DNA of 36,605 bases from an uncultured Acidimicrobiaceae bacterium (GCA_913020735.1 CAJWBN010000008.1:1-36605); one strand, 5' to 3'; shown: positions 15,680-24,309, counted from the stretch's first letter. Numbers and translations: made by a program. The notes: generated by a model not told the origin, from the letters alone.

Positions 15680-17707
15680 CTAGGTGAACTCAGCTCTGAG
15701 ATCATCAGCGTGTTCATCAAAATAAGGTGCTCGCTGAGGGTGCGGACCAGCGCCTCTAATTAGCTGGCCGACTTGGATCAGTGGCCCCCAGCCTGGTGAA
15801 TCCGCGTGCTCGCAGATCAAATCGTTCGCTGCGGCCAACTCACTTCCAACAAATCCTTTAGTTTCGACGCGGGTAAGCCCTTCGGGTCCGGACCAGAACC
15901 AATTGCCACCGTCTTCAATATAACAATGGTCTTCATCGGGCCCTTTGTAGTCAAAACCGCCTTGGTCAACTTTCGGTCTGCCGGGATAATCGACAAATTC
16001 TGCTGCTTGAGCCGCTGCAGTGGTCTGAGCAAGTGAGGTATAGACAGTTTGCGCCTCACCAGTGCGGGTTCGGTGATACATAGCTGTCACGACACCAAAA
16101 GCCGCGATGATAGGCGTTGCTGCGTCGTGGACCGGGACGGTTAAGAACACAGGTTCACCATCTCCACCCTGCGTGCTCATCATTCCACCTAGCGCTTGCA
16201 AAAGGGGGTCAAAGGCTGGTTGATCAGCGCGCGACTCATCAAATCCGTAGCCGGGACTCTTTACCAATATGAGGTCGTCGCTCACAGATCTAAGGTCATC
16301 CGGCGCACACCCGAGACGTTCAGCCACACCGGGCCGAAAATTCTCGACTACCACATCAGAAGTCGCCACCATTTTGTATAGAAATTCTCGCCCTACTTCC
16401 TCTTTCAGGTCGAGCACTACTCCGCGTTTACCTTGATTCCATCCGTTAAACATGGGGCTGAAGGTTCGGAAGGGATCACCGGAATCCGGCTCAACTTTTA
16501 TGACGTCAGCCCCCAGCATCGCTAGATGGCGAGTAATCACCGGTCCCGCAATAAATGACGCCAGATCAACCGCCCGCACACCATCTAAGGGCGACCCCCC
16601 TTGACCAGAGCCGCCGCCGGGTACGTGTTGCTCTTGCATTACCTCGTCAGTATCAGCGCCTAGTGCTGGTGCCGGGAGAATCTTTGCGGCAGGACATGCA
16701 CCAAGTTGGAGTGGCTGAGTCGGCATGGACAACTGACCCAGTTCTGGATGTTCAATGGTTTCAATAACCGAGTTGCTCTTCGCTAGGTCGGAAAGCAAAA
16801 ACTCTTGTCGAGTCTGAATTGGTTGGCAAGGAACGTCATGAAGGCGAAGCTTCTCTATCCATTCGTCTCGGTTCCGGCTCCGAAAGGCTTCTTCAAGGAT
16901 GGGCGTTACATATGCCAAGGGGTCGGGTTCTATAAGACCCCAAGGTGGGTTTTCCAACGAAGGGTTGTTGAGTAGATCCGAGCGACTGAGTGCTTCCAGC
17001 ATCCCTTTATAAAAACGCAAGGTGCCGCATGCAACAAAAAGCCAAAGGTCATCTGCTGCTTGGAACGGGCGATATACGGGCGCCCTACCCGCTGGACCGA
17101 GAGGGCTTGCCCCATCTCTTTCTTCCGGAGTGCCGGGTGACCAAAAGTCACCAATTTGCATCGCTCCAGATCCAGCCAACTCCGAGACTTCATAAGTTGG
17201 CGCTGAACCGTGAACCTCCCTTGCGTACAAACCAGCAGCTATAGCAAGCGCTCCAAGCATCCCAGCACCGTATGAGGCAAGCGGCAAAACCACGTGCACT
17301 GGTCCTTCGGTCCAACTCACCTGATTCCAGGAGATCCCCGTCGCCGCGGCAACTTGCTCCCAAGAGCCTTGCTGATCAGCTAGAGGCCCACTGGACCCCC
17401 AAGTCGGCATCGAGATAACCACAGATCCGGGGGCGATAGACCGAGCCCGATCGGCTTCTGAGGAACTATCCACCACTATGACATCAGCTGACTGCAATAA
17501 CCGACTGTCATCTTCTAAGACGACGGAACGTTTATTCCTGTTCAACACTTGAAAGCCTGGGTCGCTGCGATAGTGATCGCCAACTGTTGTTTCAGATTTA
17601 ATAACATCTGCGCCTTGATCAGCCATAAAGCGAGTCGCGTAAGGGCCGGCTATTCCTTCGGTTAATTCGACTACCCGGATGCCTTTATAAGCACCAAAGT
17701 TCCCCAC
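15680..17707 (-). CDS. Fused tandem CaiB/BaiF family CoA-transferase
   Basis: This 675-residue protein consists of two class III CoA-transferase domains in one chain. Domain 1 (about 1-350) begins YKGIRVVELTEGIAGPYATRFMADQGADVIKSE; domain 2 (about 375-675) begins LDGVRAVDLASFIAGPVITRHLAMLGADVIKVEPDSGDPFR. Domain 2 keeps the catalytic Asp region (TVPVHDAATPIIAAFGVV). In domain 1 the corresponding place reads LPLASYGAGML, with Ser where Asp is expected, and it lacks the FRPG segment, so it looks structural. These enzymes move CoA between carboxylic acids (carnitine, bile acids, formate/oxalate and others). Canonical enzymes are interlocked dimers, and a fusion could act as a pseudo-dimer. GTG start with GGGGGAG 4 nt upstream. 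Confidence 0.9.
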   Translation of the reverse strand: MGNFGAYKGIRVVELTEGIAGPYATRFMADQGADVIKSETTVGDHYRSDPGFQVLNRNKRSVVLEDDSRLLQSADVIVVDSSSEADRARSIAPGSVVISMPTWGSSGPLADQQGSWEQVAAATGISWNQVSWTEGPVHVVLPLASYGAGMLGALAIAAGLYAREVHGSAPTYEVSELAGSGAMQIGDFWSPGTPEERDGASPLGPAGRAPVYRPFQAADDLWLFVACGTLRFYKGMLEALSRSDLLNNPSLENPPWGLIEPDPLAYVTPILEEAFRSRNRDEWIEKLRLHDVPCQPIQTRQEFLLSDLAKSNSVIETIEHPELGQLSMPTQPLQLGACPAAKILPAPALGADTDEVMQEQHVPGGGSGQGGSPLDGVRAVDLASFIAGPVITRHLAMLGADVIKVEPDSGDPFRTFSPMFNGWNQGKRGVVLDLKEEVGREFLYKMVATSDVVVENFRPGVAERLGCAPDDLRSVSDDLILVKSPGYGFDESRADQPAFDPLLQALGGMMSTQGGDGEPVFLTVPVHDAATPIIAAFGVVTAMYHRTRTGEAQTVYTSLAQTTAAAQAAEFVDYPGRPKVDQGGFDYKGPDEDHCYIEDGGNWFWSGPEGLTRVETKGFVGSELAAANDLICEHADSPGWGPLIQVGQLIRGAGPHPQRAPYFDEHADDLRAEFT

Positions 17708-17803
17708 TCACTCCCCCAAGTTCTGCATCAGACTTCGGTGTCTCACGATACTCAACTCTGAGCGAAACAGGCTTAACGGGATGCGCTCTCTTTTGTGAAG
17801 TTC

Positions 17804-17809
17804 TAAGCT
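17804..17809 (+). promoter_or_regulatory. -10-like TANNNT for the aldolase-like gene
   Basis: TAAGCT ends 7 nt before the ATG at 17817 within the 109-nt divergent gap to the CoA-transferase gene; no ribosome-binding sequence follows it. Confidence 0.4.
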
Positions 17810-17816
17810 CTTATTT

Positions 17817-18605
17817 ATGACCGATACTGCCGAACCTACTCAAACTATCGACCAGATGATTCCGTCAGCTCCTACTTTCGATTCAATCGAACAAGAAAGA
17901 CAGCACCGCAAGGAGCGTCTTGCTTCGGTTTTTCGTGTTTTCTCCAAGTTCGGTTTCGAGGAAGGTCTAGCTGGGCACGTAACGGCTCGAGATCCTGAAT
18001 TGGAAGACCATTTTTGGGTTAATCCTTTTGGTGTTCCCTTCGGCCATATCAAGGCCTCTGATCTTCTTCTTGTCGACCATGACGGGAACATCGTCGAAGG
18101 TCGCCATCCCTTGAACCAAGCAGCTTTTGCAATCCACAGTCGGGTACACAAAGCTCGCCCAGACGTAATAGCTGCAGCCCATACCCATTCGCTTTATGGC
18201 AAGAGTTGGTCGAGTCTCGGACGCCTACTTGATCCTCTAACTCAAGATTCTTGTGCCTTCTTCGAGGACCATGCACTATTCGACGACTTTACTGGTGTTG
18301 TTTTGGATACTGGTGAAGGGGACCGCATCGGTGAAGCCTTAGGTGACAAGAAGGCAGTAATCCTAAAAAATCATGGTCTTTTAACAGTCGGCCACACTGT
18401 TGACGAGGCCGCCTGGTGGTTCATCACAATGGAACGCACCTGCCAAAGCCAACTTTTGGCAGAAGCTGCTGGCACCCCTATTCCCATACGAGATGAAGTT
18501 GCCAAAACTACTGCCACTCAAGTCGGGAGTCACCTTGCCGGATGGTTTAGCTATCAACCGATTTACGACAAAATCCTCGCTGAAAATCCAGACTTCTTAA
18601 ATTGA
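17817..18605 (+). CDS. Class II aldolase/adducin family protein
   Basis: This 262-residue protein resembles L-fuculose-phosphate aldolase. GLAGHVTARDPE is the N-terminal motif, AAAHTHSLYGKSWSS carries the two metal-binding histidines, and VILKNHGLLTVGHTVDEAAWWF carries the third. The conserved VNPFGVPFGHIKASDLLLVD links it to the class II aldolase/adducin subgroup common in Actinobacteria and Proteobacteria, whose substrates are mostly unknown. Sugar-phosphate aldolase activity is not certain because the phosphate-binding residues cannot be judged by eye. It is transcribed alone, divergent from the CoA-transferase and convergent with the acyl-CoA ligase. Confidence 0.9.
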   Translation: MTDTAEPTQTIDQMIPSAPTFDSIEQERQHRKERLASVFRVFSKFGFEEGLAGHVTARDPELEDHFWVNPFGVPFGHIKASDLLLVDHDGNIVEGRHPLNQAAFAIHSRVHKARPDVIAAAHTHSLYGKSWSSLGRLLDPLTQDSCAFFEDHALFDDFTGVVLDTGEGDRIGEALGDKKAVILKNHGLLTVGHTVDEAAWWFITMERTCQSQLLAEAAGTPIPIRDEVAKTTATQVGSHLAGWFSYQPIYDKILAENPDFLN

Positions 18606-18615
18606 TCGTCGGGGT

Positions 18616-18658
18616 GAGTTACATCTGCCCTCTGGCGTATGCCTTAGGCGAGTAACTC
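18616..18658. repeat. Inverted repeat between convergent genes
   Basis: GAGTTAC and GTAACTC are perfect 7-bp inverted arms separated by 29 nt that contain two short GCC/GGC pairs. They lie across the convergent junction of the aldolase-like gene and the ligase (whose last codons are included). It could fold into a branched hairpin acting in termination, but no U-tract follows, so this is weak. Confidence 0.25.
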
Positions 18659-20230
18659 CGCTGCTTTTTCTCGAAGCTCCGTTTTTAGGACTTTGTTGGA
18701 GGGATTCAGCGGCAATTCATCGATCATCCAGAAGTGGCGAGGCACTTTATAGTTAGCCATCTCCTTTTTGCACCACGCCTCTAATTGATCGAGATCGGGC
18801 GGACCGGTCGGAGTTGCCACTATAAAAGCTGCCCCGACTTCGCCTAGACGCTCATCTGGCACTCCAATTACGGAAACTTGACCGACCTCCGGGTGCTCGA
18901 GCATCATGCTTTCAATTTCTGCCGGATAAGCATTGAATCCGCCATTAATGAACATGTCTTTCTTGCGGTCTGTTATGTCGATATACCCTTCAGCGTCCAT
19001 CACACAGATGTCGCCAGTTCGCATCCAGCCGTTCTCGTCAATCGTCTCCGCAGTTTGTTCTGGTTCATCCAAGTAGCCCCTCATCACCGCATAACCCTTA
19101 ACCAGTAGCTCTCCCGGTTCCCCCAACCCGACTTCGTTATCGTCTTCATCGACAAGCTTTATTTCCAGTCCAGGCAAAGCCTTACCACTGGTATTCGCTA
19201 CAACATCTGGAGGGTCATCAGCAGAGCAGATGGTCACCAAGCCATGTGTTTCAGTCATGCCATAGGCAGTGATCACAGTCTCAAAGCCCAGACGATCTCT
19301 CATGTCCACGACCGTCTCCACTGGGATACTCGCGGCCCCTGTTAGAGCGGAACGCAATGTGCTTGTGTCATAGTCATCGAGATCTTTGTGGTTGATTAGG
19401 CCTTGAAAGATGGCCGGAGGTCCCGGGAACACTGTGACTTGGTCATCCTGAATCCTCTGTAAGACGCTTGGGACATCAAACACTGGGTGGGGAAGCATCG
19501 TTGCCCCATGAATGAAACATGGATTAATGGCTCCGTTGAAGCCAAATGCATGGAAGAACGGATTCACAATTAGCATCCGGTCACCCTGACGCATTCCAAG
19601 TTCCCGGGCGTAGTGGCTGAAACCCCGAATGATGGGACCTTGTTCAACCATTACACCTTTGGGTACTCCGGTCGTTCCCGATGTGAACATAATCAGACCA
19701 AGGTCAGAGCCAGAAACATCTGCGGCTCTGTCCTCGGCTTCTGCAAAAGTCTCGCTGCTGCTGCGAGCGAGGAAATCCTCGAAAGAGATCGTTCCATCCA
19801 CTACGTCACCACGCAGCACGACAACGTCCTCTATGGACTCAACCTGTTGGCCGGATTCCCTTAAGTCAGAGACATAGTCATTGCCCAAAAAACCAACAAC
19901 CGTAAACAGAACCTTCACGTTTGCCTTTTCAAGGACAAAAGCGGCTTCTCTTCCTTTAAATCTTGTATTAACCGGCACTAAGACAGCTCCGACTCGGAAC
20001 ACCGCCATTGCAGCGACCACCCATTCCCATGAGTTAGGGGCCCACACGGCGACCCGATCACCTCTATCCACTCCAGACGCGACTAGAGCCCCTGCTGCCT
20101 GTTTAATTTGTTGCCCTAACTCCGAAAAGTTCAGGCTGGTCTCTCCGTCAGAGATAGCCTCAGTTGAGGCGAATTCTCTCGCAGCCCGGTCGACCAGAGC
20201 GGGGAAGTTGTCAGGAATTGGCCCCGTCAT
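18644..20230 (-). CDS. Acyl-CoA ligase (FadD3-like AMP-forming synthetase)
   Basis: This 528-residue adenylating enzyme activates a carboxylic acid with ATP and CoA. Motifs in order: LIMFTSGTTGVPKGVMVEQG (P-loop), AYGMTETHGLVT (A5), WMRTGDICVMDAEGYIDITDRKKDMFINGGFNAYPAEIE (A7-A8), and NPSNKVLKTELRE with the catalytic Lys (A10). Overall it reads most like the FadD3/cyclohexanecarboxylate-CoA ligase group; mycobacterial FadD3 acts on a steroid-ring degradation product. Substrate assignment is inference. It is 28 nt downstream of the methyltransferase gene, so the two form a likely transcript. It could feed the dehydrogenases and hydratases in this window. Confidence 0.93.
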   Translation of the reverse strand: MTGPIPDNFPALVDRAAREFASTEAISDGETSLNFSELGQQIKQAAGALVASGVDRGDRVAVWAPNSWEWVVAAMAVFRVGAVLVPVNTRFKGREAAFVLEKANVKVLFTVVGFLGNDYVSDLRESGQQVESIEDVVVLRGDVVDGTISFEDFLARSSSETFAEAEDRAADVSGSDLGLIMFTSGTTGVPKGVMVEQGPIIRGFSHYARELGMRQGDRMLIVNPFFHAFGFNGAINPCFIHGATMLPHPVFDVPSVLQRIQDDQVTVFPGPPAIFQGLINHKDLDDYDTSTLRSALTGAASIPVETVVDMRDRLGFETVITAYGMTETHGLVTICSADDPPDVVANTSGKALPGLEIKLVDEDDNEVGLGEPGELLVKGYAVMRGYLDEPEQTAETIDENGWMRTGDICVMDAEGYIDITDRKKDMFINGGFNAYPAEIESMMLEHPEVGQVSVIGVPDERLGEVGAAFIVATPTGPPDLDQLEAWCKKEMANYKVPRHFWMIDELPLNPSNKVLKTELREKAAELLA

Positions 20231-20258
20231 ATCTGCTTCTTTCTTTCAAGAACAATAA

Positions 20259-21068
20259 TCATTGGACTGTTGCGATTGCTTCGCCGTTGATGAACTGGAA
20301 ATAGCCATCTGGGTGGGCTGCCCAATTGCGCCAGCCCTCTGATATAGCTTCCAATTCCTCCCAAGTCGCGTAACCATACTCCATCGCTTGGGTCGGGAAG
20401 CTGGTAGTGAGACATCGGTCCGCCCATGACAGGCCCCAATTCTCTCGTTCTTCTTTTGTCGCATAAACCCCAGCCGTCGCGGAGCACTTGACTTCATACA
20501 GCCCAGCTTGATGGAACCAACTCAACAGATGTCTTCCTGCATCTGGTTCGGCCCCGTTATGTCGAGCAACTAGATGGTAAATACGCCTCCATTCATCAAT
20601 AATCTCAGATTCTGGGCTGCACGACATCGTGTAATAGTCCGCGTCGCGCACTGCCACATGCCCGCCCGGACGAGTGACTCTTGCCATTTCTCGTATTGCT
20701 AACACTGGGTTCGCCAAATGTTGCAAAACTTGATGCGCATAAGTCAGGTCAAATGAGCTATCGGCATAGGGCAGCTCATAAACGGACGCCTCTTCTAGCG
20801 AAATATTTGAACATCCCGCTTGGTCTACTGCTTGTTGCGCCATCTCAAGGATTTCTAAACCGACGTCTATACCGATAACAGAACCCTCAGCAGCCCATTG
20901 AGCGAGGCCGACCGTGATGGAACCCGGACCACACCCAACATCCAAAATTTTTGCCTGCGGCGAAATCATCGGACGAACAAATTGAGCGCAGCTTTCGGCT
21001 GTTCTCTTAGCATGTTGGTTTACCGCTGCGGGTTGATGCCCATGGGTGTATACGTCTCGTTTGACCAT
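20259..21068 (-). CDS. Class I SAM-dependent methyltransferase
   Basis: This 269-residue protein has the SAM-binding motif ILDVGCGPGSITVGLA, the acidic ribose-contact segment VIGIDVGLEILEMA, and the later motif YADSSFDLTYAHQVLQHLANPVLAIREMARVTRPGGHVAVRDADYYT, in the order of UbiE/methyltransferase-11 proteins. The substrate is not indicated. The C-terminal WEELEAISEGWRNWAAHPDGYFQFINGEAIATVQ occurs in fungal/actinobacterial homologues of unknown role. It is first in a two-gene run with the acyl-CoA ligase and divergent from the carnitine operon. Confidence 0.9.
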   Translation of the reverse strand: MVKRDVYTHGHQPAAVNQHAKRTAESCAQFVRPMISPQAKILDVGCGPGSITVGLAQWAAEGSVIGIDVGLEILEMAQQAVDQAGCSNISLEEASVYELPYADSSFDLTYAHQVLQHLANPVLAIREMARVTRPGGHVAVRDADYYTMSCSPESEIIDEWRRIYHLVARHNGAEPDAGRHLLSWFHQAGLYEVKCSATAGVYATKEERENWGLSWADRCLTTSFPTQAMEYGYATWEELEAISEGWRNWAAHPDGYFQFINGEAIATVQ

Positions 21069-21074
21069 TAACTA

Positions 21075-21080
21075 AACCTA
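21075..21080 (-). promoter_or_regulatory. -10-like TANNNT for the methyltransferase
   Basis: TAGGTT ends 6 nt before the ATG at 21068; no Shine-Dalgarno sequence is present, suggesting a leaderless start. Confidence 0.35.
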
Positions 21081-21186
21081 GAAGATTTTAGGCTGACTAG
21101 TCACTTGTGAACCATGTCAGGTCTTGAGATTCTTCTTGACTACGGTTACTGCATGTACAGCTCTCCCCCTAGCGGGTCAACGTTCC

Positions 21187-21198
21187 GGGACTAGTCCC
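21187..21198. promoter_or_regulatory. 12-nt perfect palindrome, candidate operator of the carnitine operon
   Basis: GGGACTAGTCCC is a perfect palindrome located 23 nt before the first gene of the gamma-butyrobetaine/carnitine operon, in the 153-nt divergent gap with the methyltransferase. Its place and symmetry fit a repressor site near the promoter. No regulator gene lies nearby, and the site could be chance. Confidence 0.3.
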
Positions 21199-21221
21199 TC
21201 AAGGAAGCGTCTAGGCCTGCC

Positions 21222-22439
21222 ATGCTCCAACCAATAACTCCTGATTATTACGATTATGAGTGGACTGCCATCGAATCAGTCTCTTGTTCCAACGACGGAG
21301 GAGCAGTAGTCGTCTGGGAGGACGGCAAGAAGCTCAAGTGTCACCCGTTATGGCTCCGCGAAAATGCTCTAGGGCCTGGCGGCATCGATCCGCGATCGAA
21401 AGAAAACGACTTAAACATTGTCGACTTGAACCTAGGAACACGGATTGCTCAGGCTTATCTCGAAGATGGGGCCTTAGTAGTTCAATTCGAACCAGGGGGG
21501 CGTCAAGCTAGCTTTCACCCTGGTTGGCTAAGACACGTTGCAGAAGGGGAACATCAGCCCTTCGCATCGTTACCCGAACCTCAAATTTGGCGGGCGACCG
21601 ACCTTACTGAACCTCCGACACATGACGGCTGCTCGGTCTTAGAGTCCGACGAAGCATTGGCGGAGTGGCTCGATGATCTCCTTGGCTACGGATTAGCCCG
21701 TCTTACTGGGCTACCAACCAATATCCAAACAGTGGCCTCGGTAGCCCGTCGGGTCGGTGTGCTTCGCGAGACCAATTTCGGTGCAACATGGCACGTGAGC
21801 GTAGATCTCAATCCAAATTCAACTGCGAACACGAATGCAGAGCTACCAGCACATAGTGACTTACCGTCACGAGAAACCCCGCCTGGTTTCCAATTGTTGC
21901 ATTGCCTGGAGAACACGGTGAGTGGAGGCGACTCCACGATGACTGACGGTCTCGCGGTAGCAGAGCACCTTCAAACCAAAGAACCCGATGTATTCAAACT
22001 ACTGACCTTAAGGAAGTGGACGTTTTCTAACCGAGATGAGGGCGAAGATCACCGGTGGACTGGTCCGGTCATAGACAAAGGCGATGGAAGGGTGCCTTGG
22101 ACCTTTAGAGCGTTCCACCCCGTCCGCGGATTTCCAGCAATGCCATACAAAGAAATAAACGACGCCTATTCCGCGCTCCAATACTTAGGCCATGTCTCTA
22201 ATAGCGACGAGTTTCAGATCCGGTATCAACTGGTGCCTGGTGATCTGATCGCCTTCGATAATCGTCGTGTGTTACACGGACGAACGGCATTCGATTCGAC
22301 ATCGGGTATTAGGAAATTACAGGGCACTTATCTCGATTCTGACGAGGTCTACTCAAGAGCGCGCGTTCTGCGGCGCCGACTAGCCGACGTTGATTCACAA
22401 AAAAGTATTCACGCAGCACGAAAGGACAGCAATGCCTGA
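21222..22439 (+). CDS. Gamma-butyrobetaine hydroxylase-like 2-oxoglutarate dioxygenase
   Basis: This 405-residue Fe(II)/2OG oxygenase has the N-terminal DUF971-like domain (LKCHPLWLREN...FHPGWLRHV, residues 38-105) followed by a TauD-type catalytic domain. The iron ligands are H211-S-D213 and H352 (AFDNRRVLHGR), with an Arg about 12 residues later for 2OG. PPGFQLLHCLENTVSGGDSTMTDGL closely matches butyrobetaine and trimethyllysine dioxygenases. Hydroxylation of gamma-butyrobetaine to L-carnitine fits the next two genes. Oddities: the CxCxxC zinc cysteines of the N-domain are missing (ALGPGGID instead), and by eye only one Trp of the trimethylammonium cage is clearly kept. It overlaps the next gene by 8 nt. 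Trimethyllysine dioxygenase is the main alternative. Confidence 0.85.
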   Translation: MLQPITPDYYDYEWTAIESVSCSNDGGAVVVWEDGKKLKCHPLWLRENALGPGGIDPRSKENDLNIVDLNLGTRIAQAYLEDGALVVQFEPGGRQASFHPGWLRHVAEGEHQPFASLPEPQIWRATDLTEPPTHDGCSVLESDEALAEWLDDLLGYGLARLTGLPTNIQTVASVARRVGVLRETNFGATWHVSVDLNPNSTANTNAELPAHSDLPSRETPPGFQLLHCLENTVSGGDSTMTDGLAVAEHLQTKEPDVFKLLTLRKWTFSNRDEGEDHRWTGPVIDKGDGRVPWTFRAFHPVRGFPAMPYKEINDAYSALQYLGHVSNSDEFQIRYQLVPGDLIAFDNRRVLHGRTAFDSTSGIRKLQGTYLDSDEVYSRARVLRRRLADVDSQKSIHAARKDSNA

Positions 22440-23325
22440 AGTTTTCATCACTTGTGCGGTAACAGGAGCCGGTGACACTGTCGGAAAGTCCGACAAGGTT
22501 CCCTTTACCCCAGAAGCAATCGCTAACGACGTTCTTGCAGCTGCGGCCGCAGGCGCTGCAATTGCACACATACACGTCAGAGACCCGATAACAGGAGACC
22601 CAGACCGCAATATCGACTACTACCAAGAGGTCGTAGAACGCGTTAGGGCTTCCGATACTGACGTCATCATCAATCTCACAGCAGGTATGGGCGGTGATTT
22701 GGTTATTGGCTCAGTTGAAGAGCCAGTGCCTCTTGATCCAAATCAAACCGATCTGGCAGGCGCCACGGAACGGCTTGATCACGTTCGACTTTTACACCCT
22801 GAGATCTGCACCCTCGATTGTGGAACTATGAACTTTGGGGAAGGGAACTACGTAGCTACCAACACACATGACACTCTCGCCGAAATGGCCCGACAAATTA
22901 AGAGCATTGGCGTGCGACCTGAAATCGAAGTCTTCGATACCGGCCAGCTCTGGGAAGCAAAGGCCCTTGTCAACCAAGAACTGATCGAATCTCCCGTGAT
23001 GGTTCAACTCTGCATGGGGGTCAGGTGGGGTGCACCCAACGATCTGAATACTTTCATGGCGATGATCAACAATGTTCCGCAAGATTGGACTTTTTCAGCG
23101 TTTTCTCTCGGCCGAGAACAACTGCCGTACGTTGCCCTTGCAGCGATAGCGGGCGGAAACGCTCGAGTTGGCCTAGAGGACAACCTGTATCTAGACCGCG
23201 GAGAGTTAGCTACGAATGAAACTCTCACAGCCAGGGCTAAAAAGATTTTGGAAGCCATGAACTTCGACGTGATAGGACCGGACCGAGTGCGCGAGAAATT
23301 GGAACTCACGAAATGGACTCCGTAG
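22432..23325 (+). CDS. BKACE (DUF849) beta-keto acid cleavage enzyme, probably dehydrocarnitine cleavage
   Basis: I start at the ATG at 22432 (MPEVFITCAVTG, 297 aa), which has AAGGA 7 nt upstream and overlaps the oxygenase stop; the track extension is spurious. Zinc ligands are visible as AHIHVRD (H46 and H48, same numbering as the lysine-pathway enzyme Kce) and VGLEDNLYLDRG (E249). BKACE enzymes condense a beta-keto acid with acetyl-CoA and release acetoacetate plus a shorter acyl-CoA. Between a butyrobetaine hydroxylase and a carnitine dehydrogenase the substrate is almost certainly 3-dehydrocarnitine, giving acetoacetate and betainyl-CoA. Specificity is inferred from context, not residues. 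Confidence 0.92.
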   Translation: MPEVFITCAVTGAGDTVGKSDKVPFTPEAIANDVLAAAAAGAAIAHIHVRDPITGDPDRNIDYYQEVVERVRASDTDVIINLTAGMGGDLVIGSVEEPVPLDPNQTDLAGATERLDHVRLLHPEICTLDCGTMNFGEGNYVATNTHDTLAEMARQIKSIGVRPEIEVFDTGQLWEAKALVNQELIESPVMVQLCMGVRWGAPNDLNTFMAMINNVPQDWTFSAFSLGREQLPYVALAAIAGGNARVGLEDNLYLDRGELATNETLTARAKKILEAMNFDVIGPDRVREKLELTKWTP

Positions 23326-24302
23326 AGCACGGGTCGCCCCCACAACAAGTAGCAATAATCGGAGCTGGAGTTATCGGAGCTGCCTGGGCCGCTCGCTGGC
23401 TGCTGCGTGGGTGCGACGTAATGCTCTACGACCCGTCCAGTGAGACTCCGCAGATAGTGGACGAGGTCTTAGGAAACGCCCGATATGCGTGGAAAAGGTT
23501 GGGGCTGACACCCCAAAGCGAAGGCTCTCTTACCTATGCAAAGACCTTGGCTGAAGCCGTACAGAATGCTGAATTAATCCAAGAAAGCGCTCCAGAGGAC
23601 CTACAGACCAAGAAATTCATACTCAGCGAAATTGAGCGATCCGCTAACCAAGGTGCTCTAATCGCATCTTCGACCTCGGGCCTACTTCCCACAAAGCTTC
23701 AAGATGAAATGCAACACCCAGAACGTCTAGTAATCGGACATCCCTTCAACCCGGTCTACCTAATCCCGATGGTCGAAGTCGTGGGCGGAAAGCACACTTC
23801 CTCCGAGTCAATTTCAAAGGCTATGTCTTTCTATGTTCACGCTGGAATGAAGCCATTACATGTCCGCGTTGAGATAGATGCATTCATCGCCGATCGTCTT
23901 CTTGAAGCTGTCTGGCGTGAGGCGCTATGGCTGGTCGAAGACGAAATAGCCACCACACAAGAAATCGACGACGTTATCCGTTTCGGGTTTGGGCTTCGGT
24001 GGGCACAGATGGGTCTATTCGAGAGTTACCGAATAGCCGGAGGCCAGGGCGGAATGGAACACTTTATTAGACAATTTGGACCATCTCTTGACTGGCCCTG
24101 GTCCAAATTGACCAACACGCCGGAAATGAGCGAGGAATTGATTCAACGAATTAGCGATCAATCAGAAGCTCAATCAGGCCACTACTCAGTTCGAGAACTC
24201 GAAAAAATCCGAGATGCAAACTTGGTTGACATGATGCTTGCCTTAGAGAAAAACGCGTGGGGAGCTGGACTCGTCATCCGTGAACTACGAGATGAAAGCT
24301 AG
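23313..24302 (+). CDS. L-carnitine 3-dehydrogenase (3-hydroxyacyl-CoA dehydrogenase family)
   Basis: This 329-residue NAD enzyme oxidises carnitine to 3-dehydrocarnitine. It has the Rossmann motif QVAIIGAGVIGAAWAARWLLRGCDVMLYDPS and the segment ESAPEDLQTKKFILSEIE. GHPFNPVYLIPMVEVVGG is closer to carnitine dehydrogenase than to fatty-acid 3-hydroxyacyl-CoA dehydrogenases. The helical dimer domain follows (DRLLEAVWREALWLVEDEIATTQEIDDVIRFGFGLRWAQMG). In some bacteria this enzyme is fused to a betainyl-CoA thioesterase domain; here it ends without one, and a separate thioesterase lies at 32110. Its start overlaps the BKACE stop by 13 nt. Confidence 0.92.
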   Translation: MDSVEHGSPPQQVAIIGAGVIGAAWAARWLLRGCDVMLYDPSSETPQIVDEVLGNARYAWKRLGLTPQSEGSLTYAKTLAEAVQNAELIQESAPEDLQTKKFILSEIERSANQGALIASSTSGLLPTKLQDEMQHPERLVIGHPFNPVYLIPMVEVVGGKHTSSESISKAMSFYVHAGMKPLHVRVEIDAFIADRLLEAVWREALWLVEDEIATTQEIDDVIRFGFGLRWAQMGLFESYRIAGGQGGMEHFIRQFGPSLDWPWSKLTNTPEMSEELIQRISDQSEAQSGHYSVRELEKIRDANLVDMMLALEKNAWGAGLVIRELRDES

Positions 24303-24309
24303 CTACTGC

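Noticed and set aside
15656-15683. TAGGC...GCCTA inverted repeat between the SDR and CoA-transferase genes
   Set aside because: Only 5 bp with a long loop and no T-tract, so indistinguishable from chance.
22390-22431. Upstream start of BKACE at 22390
   Set aside because: It overlaps the oxygenase by 50 nt; the ATG at 22432 has AAGGA upstream and begins where the family begins.
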